Of a stretch of 50,826 bases of DNA, positions 35,834 through 44,483 are shown one piece after another; the first letter of the stretch is position 1; each line of letters begins with the position of its first letter. Both the position numbers and the translations under genes were made by a program. The stretch covers positions 1-50,826 of the forward strand of contig CAZMUZ010000013.1 in assembly GCA_964569315.1 (NCBI GenBank), given 5' to 3'. The stretch is from CADEFF01 sp964569315. Its GTDB lineage: Bacteria; Pseudomonadota; Alphaproteobacteria; Dongiales; Dongiaceae. The notes beneath the pieces are model-generated. The model made no database searches, was not told where the DNA came from, and was given only the letters and a program-made list of their open reading frames with translations.

Positions 35834-36538
35834 TCAGCGGCTCGATATCGACGCGGCCGGGGGCACGGACCCGGCGAGATCGGCGAAGCTGCCCGTCGGA
35901 TGGTGATTGACCCGCACCACGCGCCAGCTCCGCGCAGCGCCCGGCTCCGCGCTCGAGCTGGCGCCCTCGATGTGATCGATCCGGGTCAGCGAGCAATTGT
36001 CGACGGCGAAGCCGAGCGCCCGTTCCGGCGCGAGGCCGAGGGCGGCGGCGAGCGCGGCGCGGATCGAGCCGCCATGGGCGACCGCCACGATATCCGAGCC
36101 GGCATGGGCACGGGTCAGCCGCTCGACCGCGAGCCCGACGCGATCCACCACCGCGGCGAAGCTTTCGCCGCCGGGCGGCGCCAGCTCGGCCGGCGCCAGC
36201 CAGAAGCGATGCCAATGACCGTCGCGCCGGTCGGCGAGCTCGGCGTGGGTCAGGCCCTGCCAGTCGCCGAAATGCTGCTCGGCGAGCCCGGGCTCGCTGA
36301 CGAAGGCCGGGCATTCGCGGCCGGCGGCGCGATGGATCGCGGCGGCGGTCTGGTGGGTGCGACAGAGCTGGCTCGTTACCCAGACCGCTTCCGGCGGAAG
36401 CTGGCGGGCGAGCGCCGCGAAGCAGGCGGCGTCGCTGCAATCGGCAGGCAGGTCGGTCTGGCCGTAGATGCGGCCGCCATGGGAGGTCACCGGCGCGTGC
36501 CGGATCCACCACCATCGCGTGACCAGCGCCTCCGTCAT
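35834..36538 (-). CDS. cobC: Histidine phosphatase, probable alpha-ribazole phosphatase
   Basis: A 234-residue histidine-phosphatase fold. The catalytic motif reads WIRHAPVTS: the usual RHG is RHA, a change I recall from alphaproteobacterial CobC-like proteins. The second active-site part is VAVAHGGSIRAAL, and the glutamate region is EQHFGDWQGLTHAEL. CobC removes the 5' phosphate from alpha-ribazole-5'-phosphate, or from adenosylcobalamin phosphate, in late B12 assembly. The assignment to CobC rather than phosphoglycerate mutase rests on its position 10 bases after cobS on the same strand. Confidence 0.82.
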   Translation of the reverse strand: MTEALVTRWWWIRHAPVTSHGGRIYGQTDLPADCSDAACFAALARQLPPEAVWVTSQLCRTHQTAAAIHRAAGRECPAFVSEPGLAEQHFGDWQGLTHAELADRRDGHWHRFWLAPAELAPPGGESFAAVVDRVGLAVERLTRAHAGSDIVAVAHGGSIRAALAAALGLAPERALGFAVDNCSLTRIDHIEGASSSAEPGAARSWRVVRVNHHPTGSFADLAGSVPPAASISSR

Positions 36539-36548
36539 GTCGCGATCC

Positions 36549-37337
36549 TCACCACGCCAGCGCCGAGGCGGCGACCGCGAGCACGGCGATCTCCGCAAGC
36601 TGCTCGACCATGCCGAGAACGTCGCCGGTATAGCCGCCGATGCGCGCACGGGCGAACCGCATCGCGACGATCGTCACCGCGGCGGTCGCGAGGATCGCGA
36701 CCAGGCCGGCGCCGAGGCCGAGCGCGAAGAAGGCGACGAGCGCGCCGAGTAGGATCGCGATCAGCGCATCGCCCTCGCGCGGGCGCCCGGCCGTGGCGGC
36801 TAGCCCGTCCTCCCGCGCGAGGCGGCCGCGCGCCATGGCGGCCGGCAAGGCGCCGCGTGCCAGCGCATGGGCAGCGATCAGGGCGGCAACGCCGGCGCCG
36901 GCGCCGAGCGCGGCCAGCGCGGTTACGCGCGCGATCAGGGAGAAGCCGAGGGCGAGCACGCCGAAGGCGCCGGTGCGGCTGTCGCGCATGAGGGCGAGCC
37001 GCGAGGTCTCGTCGCGGCCGCCGCCGAAGCCGTCGGCGCTGTCGGCGAATCCGTCCTCGTGCAGCGCGCCGGTGATCAGCATGGTGAGGCCGATCGCGAT
37101 GGTGGCGGCCAGCATCCGCGGCAGCGCGAGCTCGATCGCGACCGCATAGCCGATGCCGCCCGCGAGGCCCACGAGCGCGCCGACGATCGGGAAGAGGCGC
37201 GTGGCGCGCGCAAGATCGCCGCCGCCGTCGCGGACGGGGATGCGGGTCAGGAAAGCTGTGGCCGCGCGCAGGTCGGCGAACCAGGCCGCGGGCCGGTTGC
37301 GGTCGAAGCGTTCGGAATCGGGCGGCAGGTCTGTCAC
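36549..37337 (-). CDS. cobS: Adenosylcobinamide-GDP ribazoletransferase (cobalamin synthase)
   Basis: A 262-residue integral membrane enzyme that joins adenosylcobinamide-GDP to alpha-ribazole phosphate. It has several hydrophobic segments and the defining acidic motif ALHEDGFADSADGFGGG around residues 95-112. The opening AWFADLRAATAFLTRIPV and the later RIGGYTGDVLGMVEQLAE near the C-terminus are also typical. It is followed closely by the cobC-like phosphatase gene and is divergent from cobT. No cobalamin riboswitch could be recognised in the divergent space. Confidence 0.93.
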   Translation of the reverse strand: MTDLPPDSERFDRNRPAAWFADLRAATAFLTRIPVRDGGGDLARATRLFPIVGALVGLAGGIGYAVAIELALPRMLAATIAIGLTMLITGALHEDGFADSADGFGGGRDETSRLALMRDSRTGAFGVLALGFSLIARVTALAALGAGAGVAALIAAHALARGALPAAMARGRLAREDGLAATAGRPREGDALIAILLGALVAFFALGLGAGLVAILATAAVTIVAMRFARARIGGYTGDVLGMVEQLAEIAVLAVAASALAW

Positions 37338-37596
37338 GTCGGAGGGCTCGCGATGCGATTTCGGAAGAGGGCGGTCGGTGCGACGGCGATGTCGCCATTC
37401 GGCAACCCGGTAGGGGGCCGAAAGGCTCGATGCGCCGGGACGCTTCGCCGGCTTTTCGGGCTGGTCTTGCCGCGGCGGTTATAGGACAGTTGCCGCCCGT
37501 CCGCAAAGCCGGCCTTCCCCGCCGGTTCTGGTCCCCGCGCCCGCAAGGCCGCGACGGCGGGACATCGCCCTCTCCTCGATCGTTCGCGAGCCTTCC

Positions 37597-38625
37597 ATGA
37601 CGACCAGCCTGCCTGCGAGCTTCGCCGAAATCCGCGCCATCCTCGCCGCCTGGCCTGCGGCCGATCTCGGCGCGGCGACGCTCGCGGCCGCGCGCGAGGC
37701 GCAGCTCACCAAACCCGCGGGCGCGCTCGGCCGGCTCGAGGAGATCGGCGCCTGGCTCGCGAGCTGGCAGGGCCATCATCCGCCGGCGCTCGATCGTGCG
37801 CGCATCGCGGTCTTCGCCGGCAATCACGGCGTCGCGGCGAAAGGCGTCTCGGCCTATCCGCCGGCGGTCACGACGCAGATGGTGGCGAACTTCGTTTCCG
37901 GCGGGGCGGCGGTCAATCAGCTCTGCCGCAGCGCCGACGCGGAGCTCCGCGTCTACGAGATGGCGCTCGAGGAGCCGACGGCGGATTTCACCGAGGGCGC
38001 CGCGATGAGCGAGGCCGACTGCGCCCTCGCCATGAGCTACGGCATGATGGCGGTCGAACCCGGGCTCGATCTCATCGGGCTCGGCGAGATGGGCATTGCC
38101 AATACGACCAGCGCCGCGGCGCTCGCCGCCATGCTGTTCGGCGGCGACGGCCGGGGCTGGGCGGGCCCGGGCACCGGCGTCACCGGACCGGCGCTCGGTC
38201 GCAAGATCGCGGCGATCGATGCCGGCCTCGCGCGCCATCGCGATGCCGCCGCGGGCGATCCGCTGACGGCGCTCGCCTGTCTCGGCGGGCGCGAGCTCGC
38301 CGCCATCGCCGGCGCCATCGTCGCCGCGCGCATGGCGCGCACGCCGGTACTGCTGGACGGCTTCGCCTGCACGGCGGCCGCGGCCGTGCTGCACAGGATC
38401 GATTCCCGTGCGCTCGATCATTGCCTCGTGGCGCATGTCTCGGCCGAGCCCGGCCATCGCAAGCTCCTCGCCGCCATCGGCAAGCGGCCGCTGCTCGATT
38501 TCGACATGCGGCTCGGCGAGGCCTCGGGGGCAGCACTCGCCATCCCGCTGCTGAAGGCGGCGGTCGCCTGCCATACCGGCATGGCGACCTTTGCCGAGGC
38601 GGGCGTCAGCGGCAAATCCGCCTGA
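37597..38625 (+). CDS. cobT: Nicotinate-nucleotide--dimethylbenzimidazole phosphoribosyltransferase
   Basis: A 342-residue enzyme that makes alpha-ribazole-5'-phosphate from 5,6-dimethylbenzimidazole and nicotinate mononucleotide. The family motifs are FAGNHGVAAKGVSAYP, GEMGIANTTSAAAL, the GPGTGVTG loop and the C-terminal RLGEASGAALAIPLL that carries the catalytic glutamate. ATG 37597 gives the expected N-terminus. With cobS and cobC on the other strand it completes the lower-ligand assembly of cobalamin. The corrin ring genes are not in this window. Confidence 0.95.
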   Translation: MTTSLPASFAEIRAILAAWPAADLGAATLAAAREAQLTKPAGALGRLEEIGAWLASWQGHHPPALDRARIAVFAGNHGVAAKGVSAYPPAVTTQMVANFVSGGAAVNQLCRSADAELRVYEMALEEPTADFTEGAAMSEADCALAMSYGMMAVEPGLDLIGLGEMGIANTTSAAALAAMLFGGDGRGWAGPGTGVTGPALGRKIAAIDAGLARHRDAAAGDPLTALACLGGRELAAIAGAIVAARMARTPVLLDGFACTAAAAVLHRIDSRALDHCLVAHVSAEPGHRKLLAAIGKRPLLDFDMRLGEASGAALAIPLLKAAVACHTGMATFAEAGVSGKSA

Positions 38626-38632
38626 GGCGTCG

Positions 38633-39856
38633 ATGAAGAACGCCACCGCGCCCATTCGCGAGGCCAGCGCCGGGGAGGCGCGCCGCTTCCTGCTCGATCG
38701 CCTCGGTCTCGCCGGCGACTACTGGAGCGCCGCCGAAGCCGAGGCGCGCGCCGTGGCGCTCGGCATGTGGCAGATGGATTCGATCCGCGTCTCCGGCCTG
38801 CGCAACCAGGAGCTCGCCTGGGCCGCGCGCAGCGCGACGCCGCCGCAGGGGTTCTACGATCTGCTCTATGGGCAGGGCGCGCTGGTCGAGACGCATTATC
38901 CGGTCTTCGCCACGCGGCGCGACTGGCTGCCGACCCTGTCGCTCGCGATCGCCGATCCCGCGATCCGCCGCAAGCCGCTCGGCCGCCGCATCCGGCGCGT
39001 GATGGACGAGGTCGAGGCGCATATCCGCGCCAACGGACCGACCGGTCCCGGCGCCTTCACCTCGCGCCGCGTGGTGGGCGGATTCAATACGGTCAAGGAA
39101 ACCACCCGCGCGCTCGAGCTGCTCTGGTCGCAGCGCCGCCTTGTGATCGCCGGGCGCGACCGCAACTTCCAGCGCCTCTTCGATCTCGTCGAGCGGCGCA
39201 CGCCCGAACTCGCCGACCATGCGCCGCCGCCCAGGGTCGATTACGAGCGGTTCCTCATTCTCTCCGCCCTCTCGGTGCTGAAGCTCGCCACCGCCGAGCA
39301 GCTCGCCCAGCGCGTCCACCATCATTACGGGCCCTGGCGGCCGGGCGGCGGCATCAAGCATTGGCGCGCCGCCGTCGCCCGCGCGCTCGAAGCGGGTTTC
39401 GCCGAGGCGGTGCGCGTGCCCGACCTTGCGGAGGCGCCGCTCTATTGGCATCTGCCGGAAGATGCGGCCGGATGGGCGCGGATCGGCCGTCGCGCAGCCG
39501 GCAGCGCTGCGGTGCGGCTGGTGCCGCCGCTCGATCATCTGCTCTATAGCCGCGCCCGCTTCAGCGAGCTTTTCGGCGTCGATTTCAAGTTCGAGGCCTA
39601 CACGCCGAAGCGTCACCGGAAGTTCTATTTCGCGCTCCCGATCGTCGCCGATGGCGTCATGGCGGGGCAGCTCGACGCCAAGCTCGACGGCAAGCGCTGG
39701 CGCATCCGCGGGCTCGAGCTTGTGGCGCCCGCGGATCTCGATGCGTTGCGCGCGGCGGTGCATCGCCTCGCCGGCATCGCCGGCGCGGAGACGGTGAGCG
39801 TGCCGGCGCGGGTGGAGAAACGCCTCAAGGACGCGCTCAAGGGCAAGATCGGGTAG
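38633..39856 (+). CDS. Winged-helix DNA glycosylase of the YcaQ/AlkZ (HTH_42) family
   Basis: A 407-residue protein similar to YcaQ, a glycosylase that unhooks DNA interstrand cross-links and removes bulky adducts. The catalytic QxD-type motif is present as MWQMDSIRV near residue 45, followed by the LRNQELAWAARS and VETHYPVFATRRDWLP segments and C-terminal PPLDHLLYSRARFSELFG and YTPKRHRKFYFALP. The winged-helix modules lie between. It starts 7 bases after cobT, on the same strand, so it may be cotranscribed even though it is unrelated in function. The frame open further upstream inside cobT is not used. Confidence 0.88.
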   Translation: MKNATAPIREASAGEARRFLLDRLGLAGDYWSAAEAEARAVALGMWQMDSIRVSGLRNQELAWAARSATPPQGFYDLLYGQGALVETHYPVFATRRDWLPTLSLAIADPAIRRKPLGRRIRRVMDEVEAHIRANGPTGPGAFTSRRVVGGFNTVKETTRALELLWSQRRLVIAGRDRNFQRLFDLVERRTPELADHAPPPRVDYERFLILSALSVLKLATAEQLAQRVHHHYGPWRPGGGIKHWRAAVARALEAGFAEAVRVPDLAEAPLYWHLPEDAAGWARIGRRAAGSAAVRLVPPLDHLLYSRARFSELFGVDFKFEAYTPKRHRKFYFALPIVADGVMAGQLDAKLDGKRWRIRGLELVAPADLDALRAAVHRLAGIAGAETVSVPARVEKRLKDALKGKIG

Positions 39857-39876
39857 CCGGCGGTAGCAGGGGAGGT

Positions 39877-39957
39877 CCTCAGGGCGAACTCGTCGACCCA
39901 TGAGGATGCTGCGCCTCGTCCCTCGACAGGCTCGGGAAGAGGCGATCCGTTCGGGCG
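39877..39957. repeat. Possible degenerate dispersed intergenic repeat
   Basis: CCTCAGGGCGAACTCGTCGA (39877-39896) and CCCTCGACAGGCTCGGGA (39920-39937) resemble the paired arms of the CCTTCGACAGGCTCAGGG-type intergenic elements found in many alphaproteobacteria. Only one copy is in the window, so the repeat nature is inferred from memory of that motif. The space between the glycosylase and antiporter genes has no gene. Confidence 0.3.
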
Positions 39958-40076
39958 ATCGCCCGGCGGCCGAGGCTCGCCCCGACCGACACTCGCGCCG
40001 CCGCGATCCCGATCTGAAAATAGAGCCTACATCGCCGAAATTGTACAGTGGCCGGCAGGCCAGGAAGGATACCGGC

Positions 40077-41276
40077 ATGACGAGTGCGAAGGCATCGCGG
40101 CCAGCGGCGTTCGGCGCTATCGCTCAAATCGGGCGGCTTGCCGTGGGGTGGGGGACCGTCGCCGCGTTCCTGGTCTTCGGCGGCGGCTGGCTCGCCGATC
40201 TCGGCGACACCGCCAGGTTCGCCGGCTTCTTCCTTTGGCTCCTCGCCGTCATCATGTGGTGCGCCTTCGGCGTCGTGGAGCAGGCGGACCATCTGGCCGA
40301 GCTGCTGGGGGAACCGCTCGGCACCATCGTCCTTACGCTCTCGATCGTCATCATCGAGGTCGTGCTGATCGCCGCGGTGATGCTCGGCGCGGATGCAGCG
40401 CCGGCGCTCGGCCGCGACACGATGTTCGCGGTGCTGATGATCGTGCTGAATGGCGTGGTGGGGCTGTCCCTGCTGCTGGGCGGGCTTCGCCACCGCGAGC
40501 AGTCCTACAACCTGCAAGGCGCCGTCGCCTATCTCGCGATCATCATGCCGCTCTCCGTGATCGCGCTCATCCTGCCGAGTTTTACGGTCTCCGGCGCCTC
40601 GGGGGGCCTGACCATGGTTCAGGCCTTCTTCTTCGCGCTCTTCACCGTCCTGCTCTATGGCATCTTCCTCGCGATCCAGACCGGCCGGCATCGCGGTTTC
40701 TTCGCCGAACCCCGGCCAACCGCATCGATCCCGGCCGCACCGAGCCCGCCCGAGGCGGCCGTCGCCGTGAGCCCGCCCGAGGCGGTCGCCGCCGCTAGCC
40801 CGCAGGCGCCCGTCCCGTCCGCCGGCGCGATCCTGCGCCACACGCTGCTTCTCCTGCTTTTCATGCTGCCGATCGTCCTCCTGGCGAAGCCGCTCGCGAC
40901 GCTGATCGATCACGGCATCGCCGTGCTCGGCGCGCCGCCGCCGCTCGGCGGCGTGCTGATCGCGCTCATCGTCTTCACCCCCGAGGCGATCGCGGCGCTG
41001 CGCGCTGCGCTCGACAATCAGCTCCAGCGCTCGGTCAATCTCTGCCTCGGCGCCTCCGCCTCGACCATCGGCCTCACCGTTCCGGCCATCCTCGGGATCG
41101 GGCTCGTCACCGGCCAGACGATCGTGCTGGGGCTCGAGCCGGCCGAAATAGTTCTCCTTGCCGTGACCTTGATGCTGAGCACGCTCACCTTCTCCGGCCC
41201 GCGCACGACCATGCTCGAGGGCGCGGTGCATCTCGTCGTCTTCTTCGTCTATCTCGTGCTGATCTTCAGCCCGTAA
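40077..41276 (+). CDS. chaA: Ca2+/H+ (cation/proton) antiporter, CaCA/ChaA family
   Basis: A 399-residue inner-membrane protein with about 11 hydrophobic segments in two homologous halves. The paired ion-binding glutamate motifs are IVIIEVVLIAAVML in the first half and VFTPEAIAALRAALDN followed by CLGASASTIGLTVP in the second, as in ChaA. It exports calcium or sodium/potassium in exchange for protons. The linker between the halves holds a short repeat (PPEAAVAV and PPEAVAAA). A good ribosome binding site (AGGAAGGA) precedes ATG 40077. It is convergent with the ABC transporter genes and ends at a shared hairpin. Confidence 0.9.
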   Translation: MTSAKASRPAAFGAIAQIGRLAVGWGTVAAFLVFGGGWLADLGDTARFAGFFLWLLAVIMWCAFGVVEQADHLAELLGEPLGTIVLTLSIVIIEVVLIAAVMLGADAAPALGRDTMFAVLMIVLNGVVGLSLLLGGLRHREQSYNLQGAVAYLAIIMPLSVIALILPSFTVSGASGGLTMVQAFFFALFTVLLYGIFLAIQTGRHRGFFAEPRPTASIPAAPSPPEAAVAVSPPEAVAAASPQAPVPSAGAILRHTLLLLLFMLPIVLLAKPLATLIDHGIAVLGAPPPLGGVLIALIVFTPEAIAALRAALDNQLQRSVNLCLGASASTIGLTVPAILGIGLVTGQTIVLGLEPAEIVLLAVTLMLSTLTFSGPRTTMLEGAVHLVVFFVYLVLIFSP

Positions 41277-41281
41277 AACTT

Positions 41282-41310
41282 CGGCTTCGGGCCGCCCGCA
41301 AGCGAAGCCG
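41282..41310. terminator. Bidirectional terminator hairpin between antiporter and ABC permease genes
   Basis: A perfect 8-base stem, CGGCTTCG (41282-41289) and CGAAGCCG (41303-41310), with a 13-base loop lies exactly between two convergent stops (41276 and 41313). There is no long T-tract, but placement and stem strength make a shared terminator likely. Confidence 0.6.
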
Positions 41311-41312
41311 CC

Positions 41313-42116
41313 CTATTCCCCGACCTGGAAGAGGAGCCCGCGTCGCCTTGCGCCGGTGAAGGCGAGGAAATAGATGAGGAGCCCCGCTACCAGATAGACG
41401 AGGTTCAGCGCGACCGCGCTCCAGAAATGGCCGGTATCGAAGCGGCCGTGGAACAGCGTCTCGCGCATCCCTTCGAACACATGGGTCGAGGGCAGGGCCC
41501 AGGCGACCTGCTGCAGCCAGCCGGGGAGCACGGTCACCGGGTAGTAGATCGCGCTGATCGGGGCCAGCAGGAAGACGATGAACCAGACCAGGTTCTCTGC
41601 CCCGAGGCCGAAGCGCATCAGCAGCGCCGTCGAGACCATGCCGACCGCCCAGGCCATCATCATCAGGTTGAGGTAGTAGGCGACGAGCGGCAGGCCGAGA
41701 TCGAAGATCGAAAAACGATAGAGCAGGATCGCGAGCAGCGCCGCCGGCAGCACGCCGATGAAGGTCCTGAGGATGCTCATCGCCATCATCGCGACGATAT
41801 GCTCCCAGGGCCTGAGCGGACTCACATAGAGGTTCGCGAGATTGTGCGCCCACATCTCCTCGAGGAAGGAGAGCGAGAAGCCGAGCTGGCCGCGGAAGAG
41901 AACGTCCCACAGCATCACGCCGCCGAGCAGCACGCCGAAGGCCTGCGCGACCCAGCTGCTCTGGGTGTAGAAGAACTGGCTGACGAAACCCCAGATGATC
42001 ATCTGCATGGTCGGCCAGTAGGCCATCTCGAGGAGCCGCGGCCAGGAGCTGCGCAGCACGTAGATATGCCGGCGCATCACGGCGCCGATGCGGCGGGTGG
42101 AGGCGGCAAGGCTCAT
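41313..42116 (-). CDS. ABC-2 type transporter permease
   Basis: A 267-residue inner-membrane protein with about six hydrophobic segments and the ABC-2 family pattern: RSSWPRLLEMAYWPTMQMII at the start, the FLEEMWAHNLANLYVSPL segment in the first loop and the central FLLAPISAIYYPVTVLPG. Family members export polysaccharides, lipids or drugs. The ATG overlaps the ATPase gene stop by four bases (42113-42116), so it is the membrane partner of that ATPase. No substrate can be assigned; no accessory subunit gene is adjacent. Confidence 0.88.
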   Translation of the reverse strand: MSLAASTRRIGAVMRRHIYVLRSSWPRLLEMAYWPTMQMIIWGFVSQFFYTQSSWVAQAFGVLLGGVMLWDVLFRGQLGFSLSFLEEMWAHNLANLYVSPLRPWEHIVAMMAMSILRTFIGVLPAALLAILLYRFSIFDLGLPLVAYYLNLMMMAWAVGMVSTALLMRFGLGAENLVWFIVFLLAPISAIYYPVTVLPGWLQQVAWALPSTHVFEGMRETLFHGRFDTGHFWSAVALNLVYLVAGLLIYFLAFTGARRRGLLFQVGE

Positions 42117-42913
42117 GCGCCGTCTCCCGCGACCGGGTGGCCTTCGCCCGTGCCGGCCGGCGTCTTGTCGATGGCGGCGCCTGCGCGCGCGATGTCGAGG
42201 AAGACCTCTTCCAGGTTGGTGCGGCCGTAGCGGCGCACCAGCTCGTCGGGGCGGCCGCGATCGACGATGCGCCCCTTGCGCATCATCAGCACCTCGCTGC
42301 AGAGCCGCTCCACCTCGCCCATATTGTGCGAGGCCAGCAGGATGGTGGCGCCGCTCTCCTTGCGATAGGCCTCGAGATAGCGGCGGATCCAGTCCGCCGT
42401 TTCCGGATCGAGCGAGGCGGTCGGCTCGTCGAGCAGCAGCAGCTCCGGCCGGTTCAGCAGCGATTTCGCGAGCAGCACGCGGGTGGTCTGGCCGGCGGAG
42501 AGGCTGCCGGTATGGCGGTCGATGAAATCCTCGAGTGCCAGCTCCCGCGCCAGTGCCGCGATGCGCGCGACGGGATCGCGCACGCCATAGAGCCGCGCAT
42601 AGACGTCGAGATTCTGGCGCGGCGTGAGGCGCTTCGGCAAGGCGACGTAGGGCGAGGAGAAATTCATCCGCTCGAGCACGCGATAGCGGTGCGCCAGCAT
42701 GTCCTCGCCGAGGATGCGGATCGTGCCGTCCGACGGGATGAGGAGGCCCAGCAGCATCGCGATGCTGGTGGTCTTGCCGGCGCCGTTGCCGCCGAGCAGC
42801 CCGACCACCGCGCCGCGCGGCACGGAGAAGCTGAGCCCGTCCACCGCAATGACGCTGCCGAACCGCTTGCTCAGGTTTTCGACGCGGATGGCAGGCTCGG
42901 AAGCGTCAAGCAT
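42113..42913 (-). CDS. ABC transporter ATP-binding protein
   Basis: A 266-residue ATPase of an exporter. Walker A is GGNGAGKTT, the signature is SLSAGQTTR (LSAGQ in place of LSGGQ), Walker B is LLLLDEPTASLD and the H-loop is LLASHNMGEVERL. The C-terminal LEEVFLDIARAGA matches the drug/polysaccharide exporter ATPases that pair with ABC-2 permeases. ATG 42913 is used; the longer frame upstream runs through the tandem repeats and lacks similarity. It is translationally coupled to the permease gene and divergent from the RegB-type kinase gene. Confidence 0.9.
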   Translation of the reverse strand: MLDASEPAIRVENLSKRFGSVIAVDGLSFSVPRGAVVGLLGGNGAGKTTSIAMLLGLLIPSDGTIRILGEDMLAHRYRVLERMNFSSPYVALPKRLTPRQNLDVYARLYGVRDPVARIAALARELALEDFIDRHTGSLSAGQTTRVLLAKSLLNRPELLLLDEPTASLDPETADWIRRYLEAYRKESGATILLASHNMGEVERLCSEVLMMRKGRIVDRGRPDELVRRYGRTNLEEVFLDIARAGAAIDKTPAGTGEGHPVAGDGA

Positions 42914-43029
42914 GATGGCGCCACTATGCCCGTTCCTCGCTTCGCCCGGTAGCGGAGCCGCTTGCGCGGCGCCGTTGCGGGCGGCGCATGGCGGCAGTTT
43001 CGATCCCGCGCCGCCGCCGCCCCGGTCCG

Positions 43030-43091
43030 CCGTCGCGCCAACCCCACCATCGCGCCAGCCTCGCCATCGCGCCAGCCTCGCTATCGCCCGG
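43030..43091. repeat. 17-base tandem repeat, about 3.6 copies
   Basis: Two perfect copies of CCATCGCGCCAGCCTCG (43047-43063, 43064-43080) are preceded by a diverged copy (43030-43046) and followed by a partial one (from 43081). They lie between the divergent ABC ATPase and RegB-type genes, close to the kinase start. Function unknown; the copy number could vary between strains. Confidence 0.7.
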
Positions 43092-43148
43092 GACATGCCG
43101 TGACCGCCCTTGCCCTCCGGGGTGCGGTTGGGCTTCTCTCCCGGCATC

Positions 43149-44459
43149 ATGCTGCGCTCCTTTCTCCGCGCCTGGACGGGTGCTGCGCCGGGCTCCAGCC
43201 GCCGTGTGCGGCTGCGGACGCTGGCGACAATCCGCTGGGTGGCGGTGCTGGGGCAGCTCGCCGCCGTCCTGTTCGTGCAGTTCGGCCTCGGCTATCCGCT
43301 GCCGCTGATCGAGGTGTTGCTGGCGATCGGCGCCTCGGCGGCGGTCAATCTCTGGGTGACCGCGCTGGGGCGGCGGCGGACCTGGCTCAGCGACCGCACC
43401 GCCGCGCGCTATCTCGCCTTCGATCTGCTGCAGCTCGCGGCGCTGCTCTTCCTCACCGGCGGCCTCACCAATCCCTTCGCGGTGCTGATCCTGGCGCCGG
43501 TCACCGTGGCGGCGACCGTGCTGTCGCGCTTCAGCACGGCGACGCTCTCGCTACTCGCGGTGCTGGTGGCGCTCGGGCTCGGGCTCTGGCACCGGCCGCT
43601 GCCCTGGCCGACGCCGGATTTCGCGGTTCCGCCGATCTATCTGCTGGGGTTCGGCGTGGCGCTCGCCCTTTCGAGCCTCTTTCTCGCGGCCTATGTCTTC
43701 AGCGTCGCGGAAGAGGCGCGGCGCATGTCGGATGCGCTCTCGGCGAGCCAGATGGCGCTCGACCGCGAGCAGCGCGTCTCCGCCCTGGGCGCGCTCGCCG
43801 CCGCCGCCGCACACGAGCTCGGCAGCCCCCTCGGCACCATCGCCGTGGTGGCCAAGGAGCTCGCCCGCGACCTGCCGCCCGGCAGCCCGCTCGCCGCCGA
43901 CGTGGCCCTCTTGCAGAGCCAGAGCGACCGCTGCCGCGCCATCCTCGCCGCGCTCGCGGCCCGGCCCGAGGTGCGCGGCGGCCCGTTCCTCGAGAGCGGG
44001 CGGCTCGCCGACCTCGTGCGGGAGGCCGCCGCGGCCCATGCCCGGCCGGGCATCCGGCTCACCGTCGAGGAGCGGCTCGCGGAAGGCGGCGGGGCGCCGC
44101 CGGTGCGCCGGAGCCCGGAAATCCTGCACGGACTCGGCACTTTGCTGCAGAATGCCATCGAATTCGCGACCGCCGAGGTGCATGTCCCGATCCTCTGGAG
44201 CGCCGATTCGGTCACGTTAACCATTTCGGACGACGGCCCGGGCTTCCCGTCGGACCTTCTCGCGCGGCTCGGGGAACCCTATCTATCAGGAGGCGATCGC
44301 GGCCGCGGCAGCGAGCACGAGCATATGGGCCTCGGCATTTTCATCGCCGAGACCCTGCTGGCGCGCTCGGGCGCGGTCGTGACCATGGCCAACCGGCCGG
44401 AAGAAGGCGCCGAGGTCACCGTCAGGTGGGACCGCGCCTCGCTTGCCGTGCCCGGCTGA
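43149..44459 (+). CDS. regB: Redox sensor histidine kinase, RegB/PrrB/ActS type
   Basis: A 436-residue membrane kinase. Six hydrophobic segments fill the first 190 residues, with the quinone-sensing heptad GGLTNPF in the third-fourth segment region. The phosphorylation motif is AAAAHELGSPLGTIAV, and 40 residues after its histidine is a cysteine (SQSDRCRAIL) at the same spacing as the redox cysteine of R. capsulatus RegB (H225/C265). N box (LQNAIEFA) and G boxes (DDGPGF and GLGIF) complete the ATPase. It senses aerobic/anaerobic redox state. ATG 43149 is chosen; in-frame GTG 43122 and TTG 43110 are possible. The response regulator follows after 24 bases. Confidence 0.92.
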   Translation: MLRSFLRAWTGAAPGSSRRVRLRTLATIRWVAVLGQLAAVLFVQFGLGYPLPLIEVLLAIGASAAVNLWVTALGRRRTWLSDRTAARYLAFDLLQLAALLFLTGGLTNPFAVLILAPVTVAATVLSRFSTATLSLLAVLVALGLGLWHRPLPWPTPDFAVPPIYLLGFGVALALSSLFLAAYVFSVAEEARRMSDALSASQMALDREQRVSALGALAAAAAHELGSPLGTIAVVAKELARDLPPGSPLAADVALLQSQSDRCRAILAALAARPEVRGGPFLESGRLADLVREAAAAHARPGIRLTVEERLAEGGGAPPVRRSPEILHGLGTLLQNAIEFATAEVHVPILWSADSVTLTISDDGPGFPSDLLARLGEPYLSGGDRGRGSEHEHMGLGIFIAETLLARSGAVVTMANRPEEGAEVTVRWDRASLAVPG

Positions 44460-44483
44460 ACTTTTGCGCGAAGAGGATTCCCC

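Noticed and set aside
37338..37596. Possible cobalamin riboswitch between cobS and cobT
   Set aside because: I looked for the B12 box and conserved core on both strands and saw neither, although B12 genes are often so regulated.
43030..43091. CRISPR array
   Set aside because: The 17-base units are direct tandem copies without spacers; no cas gene is present.
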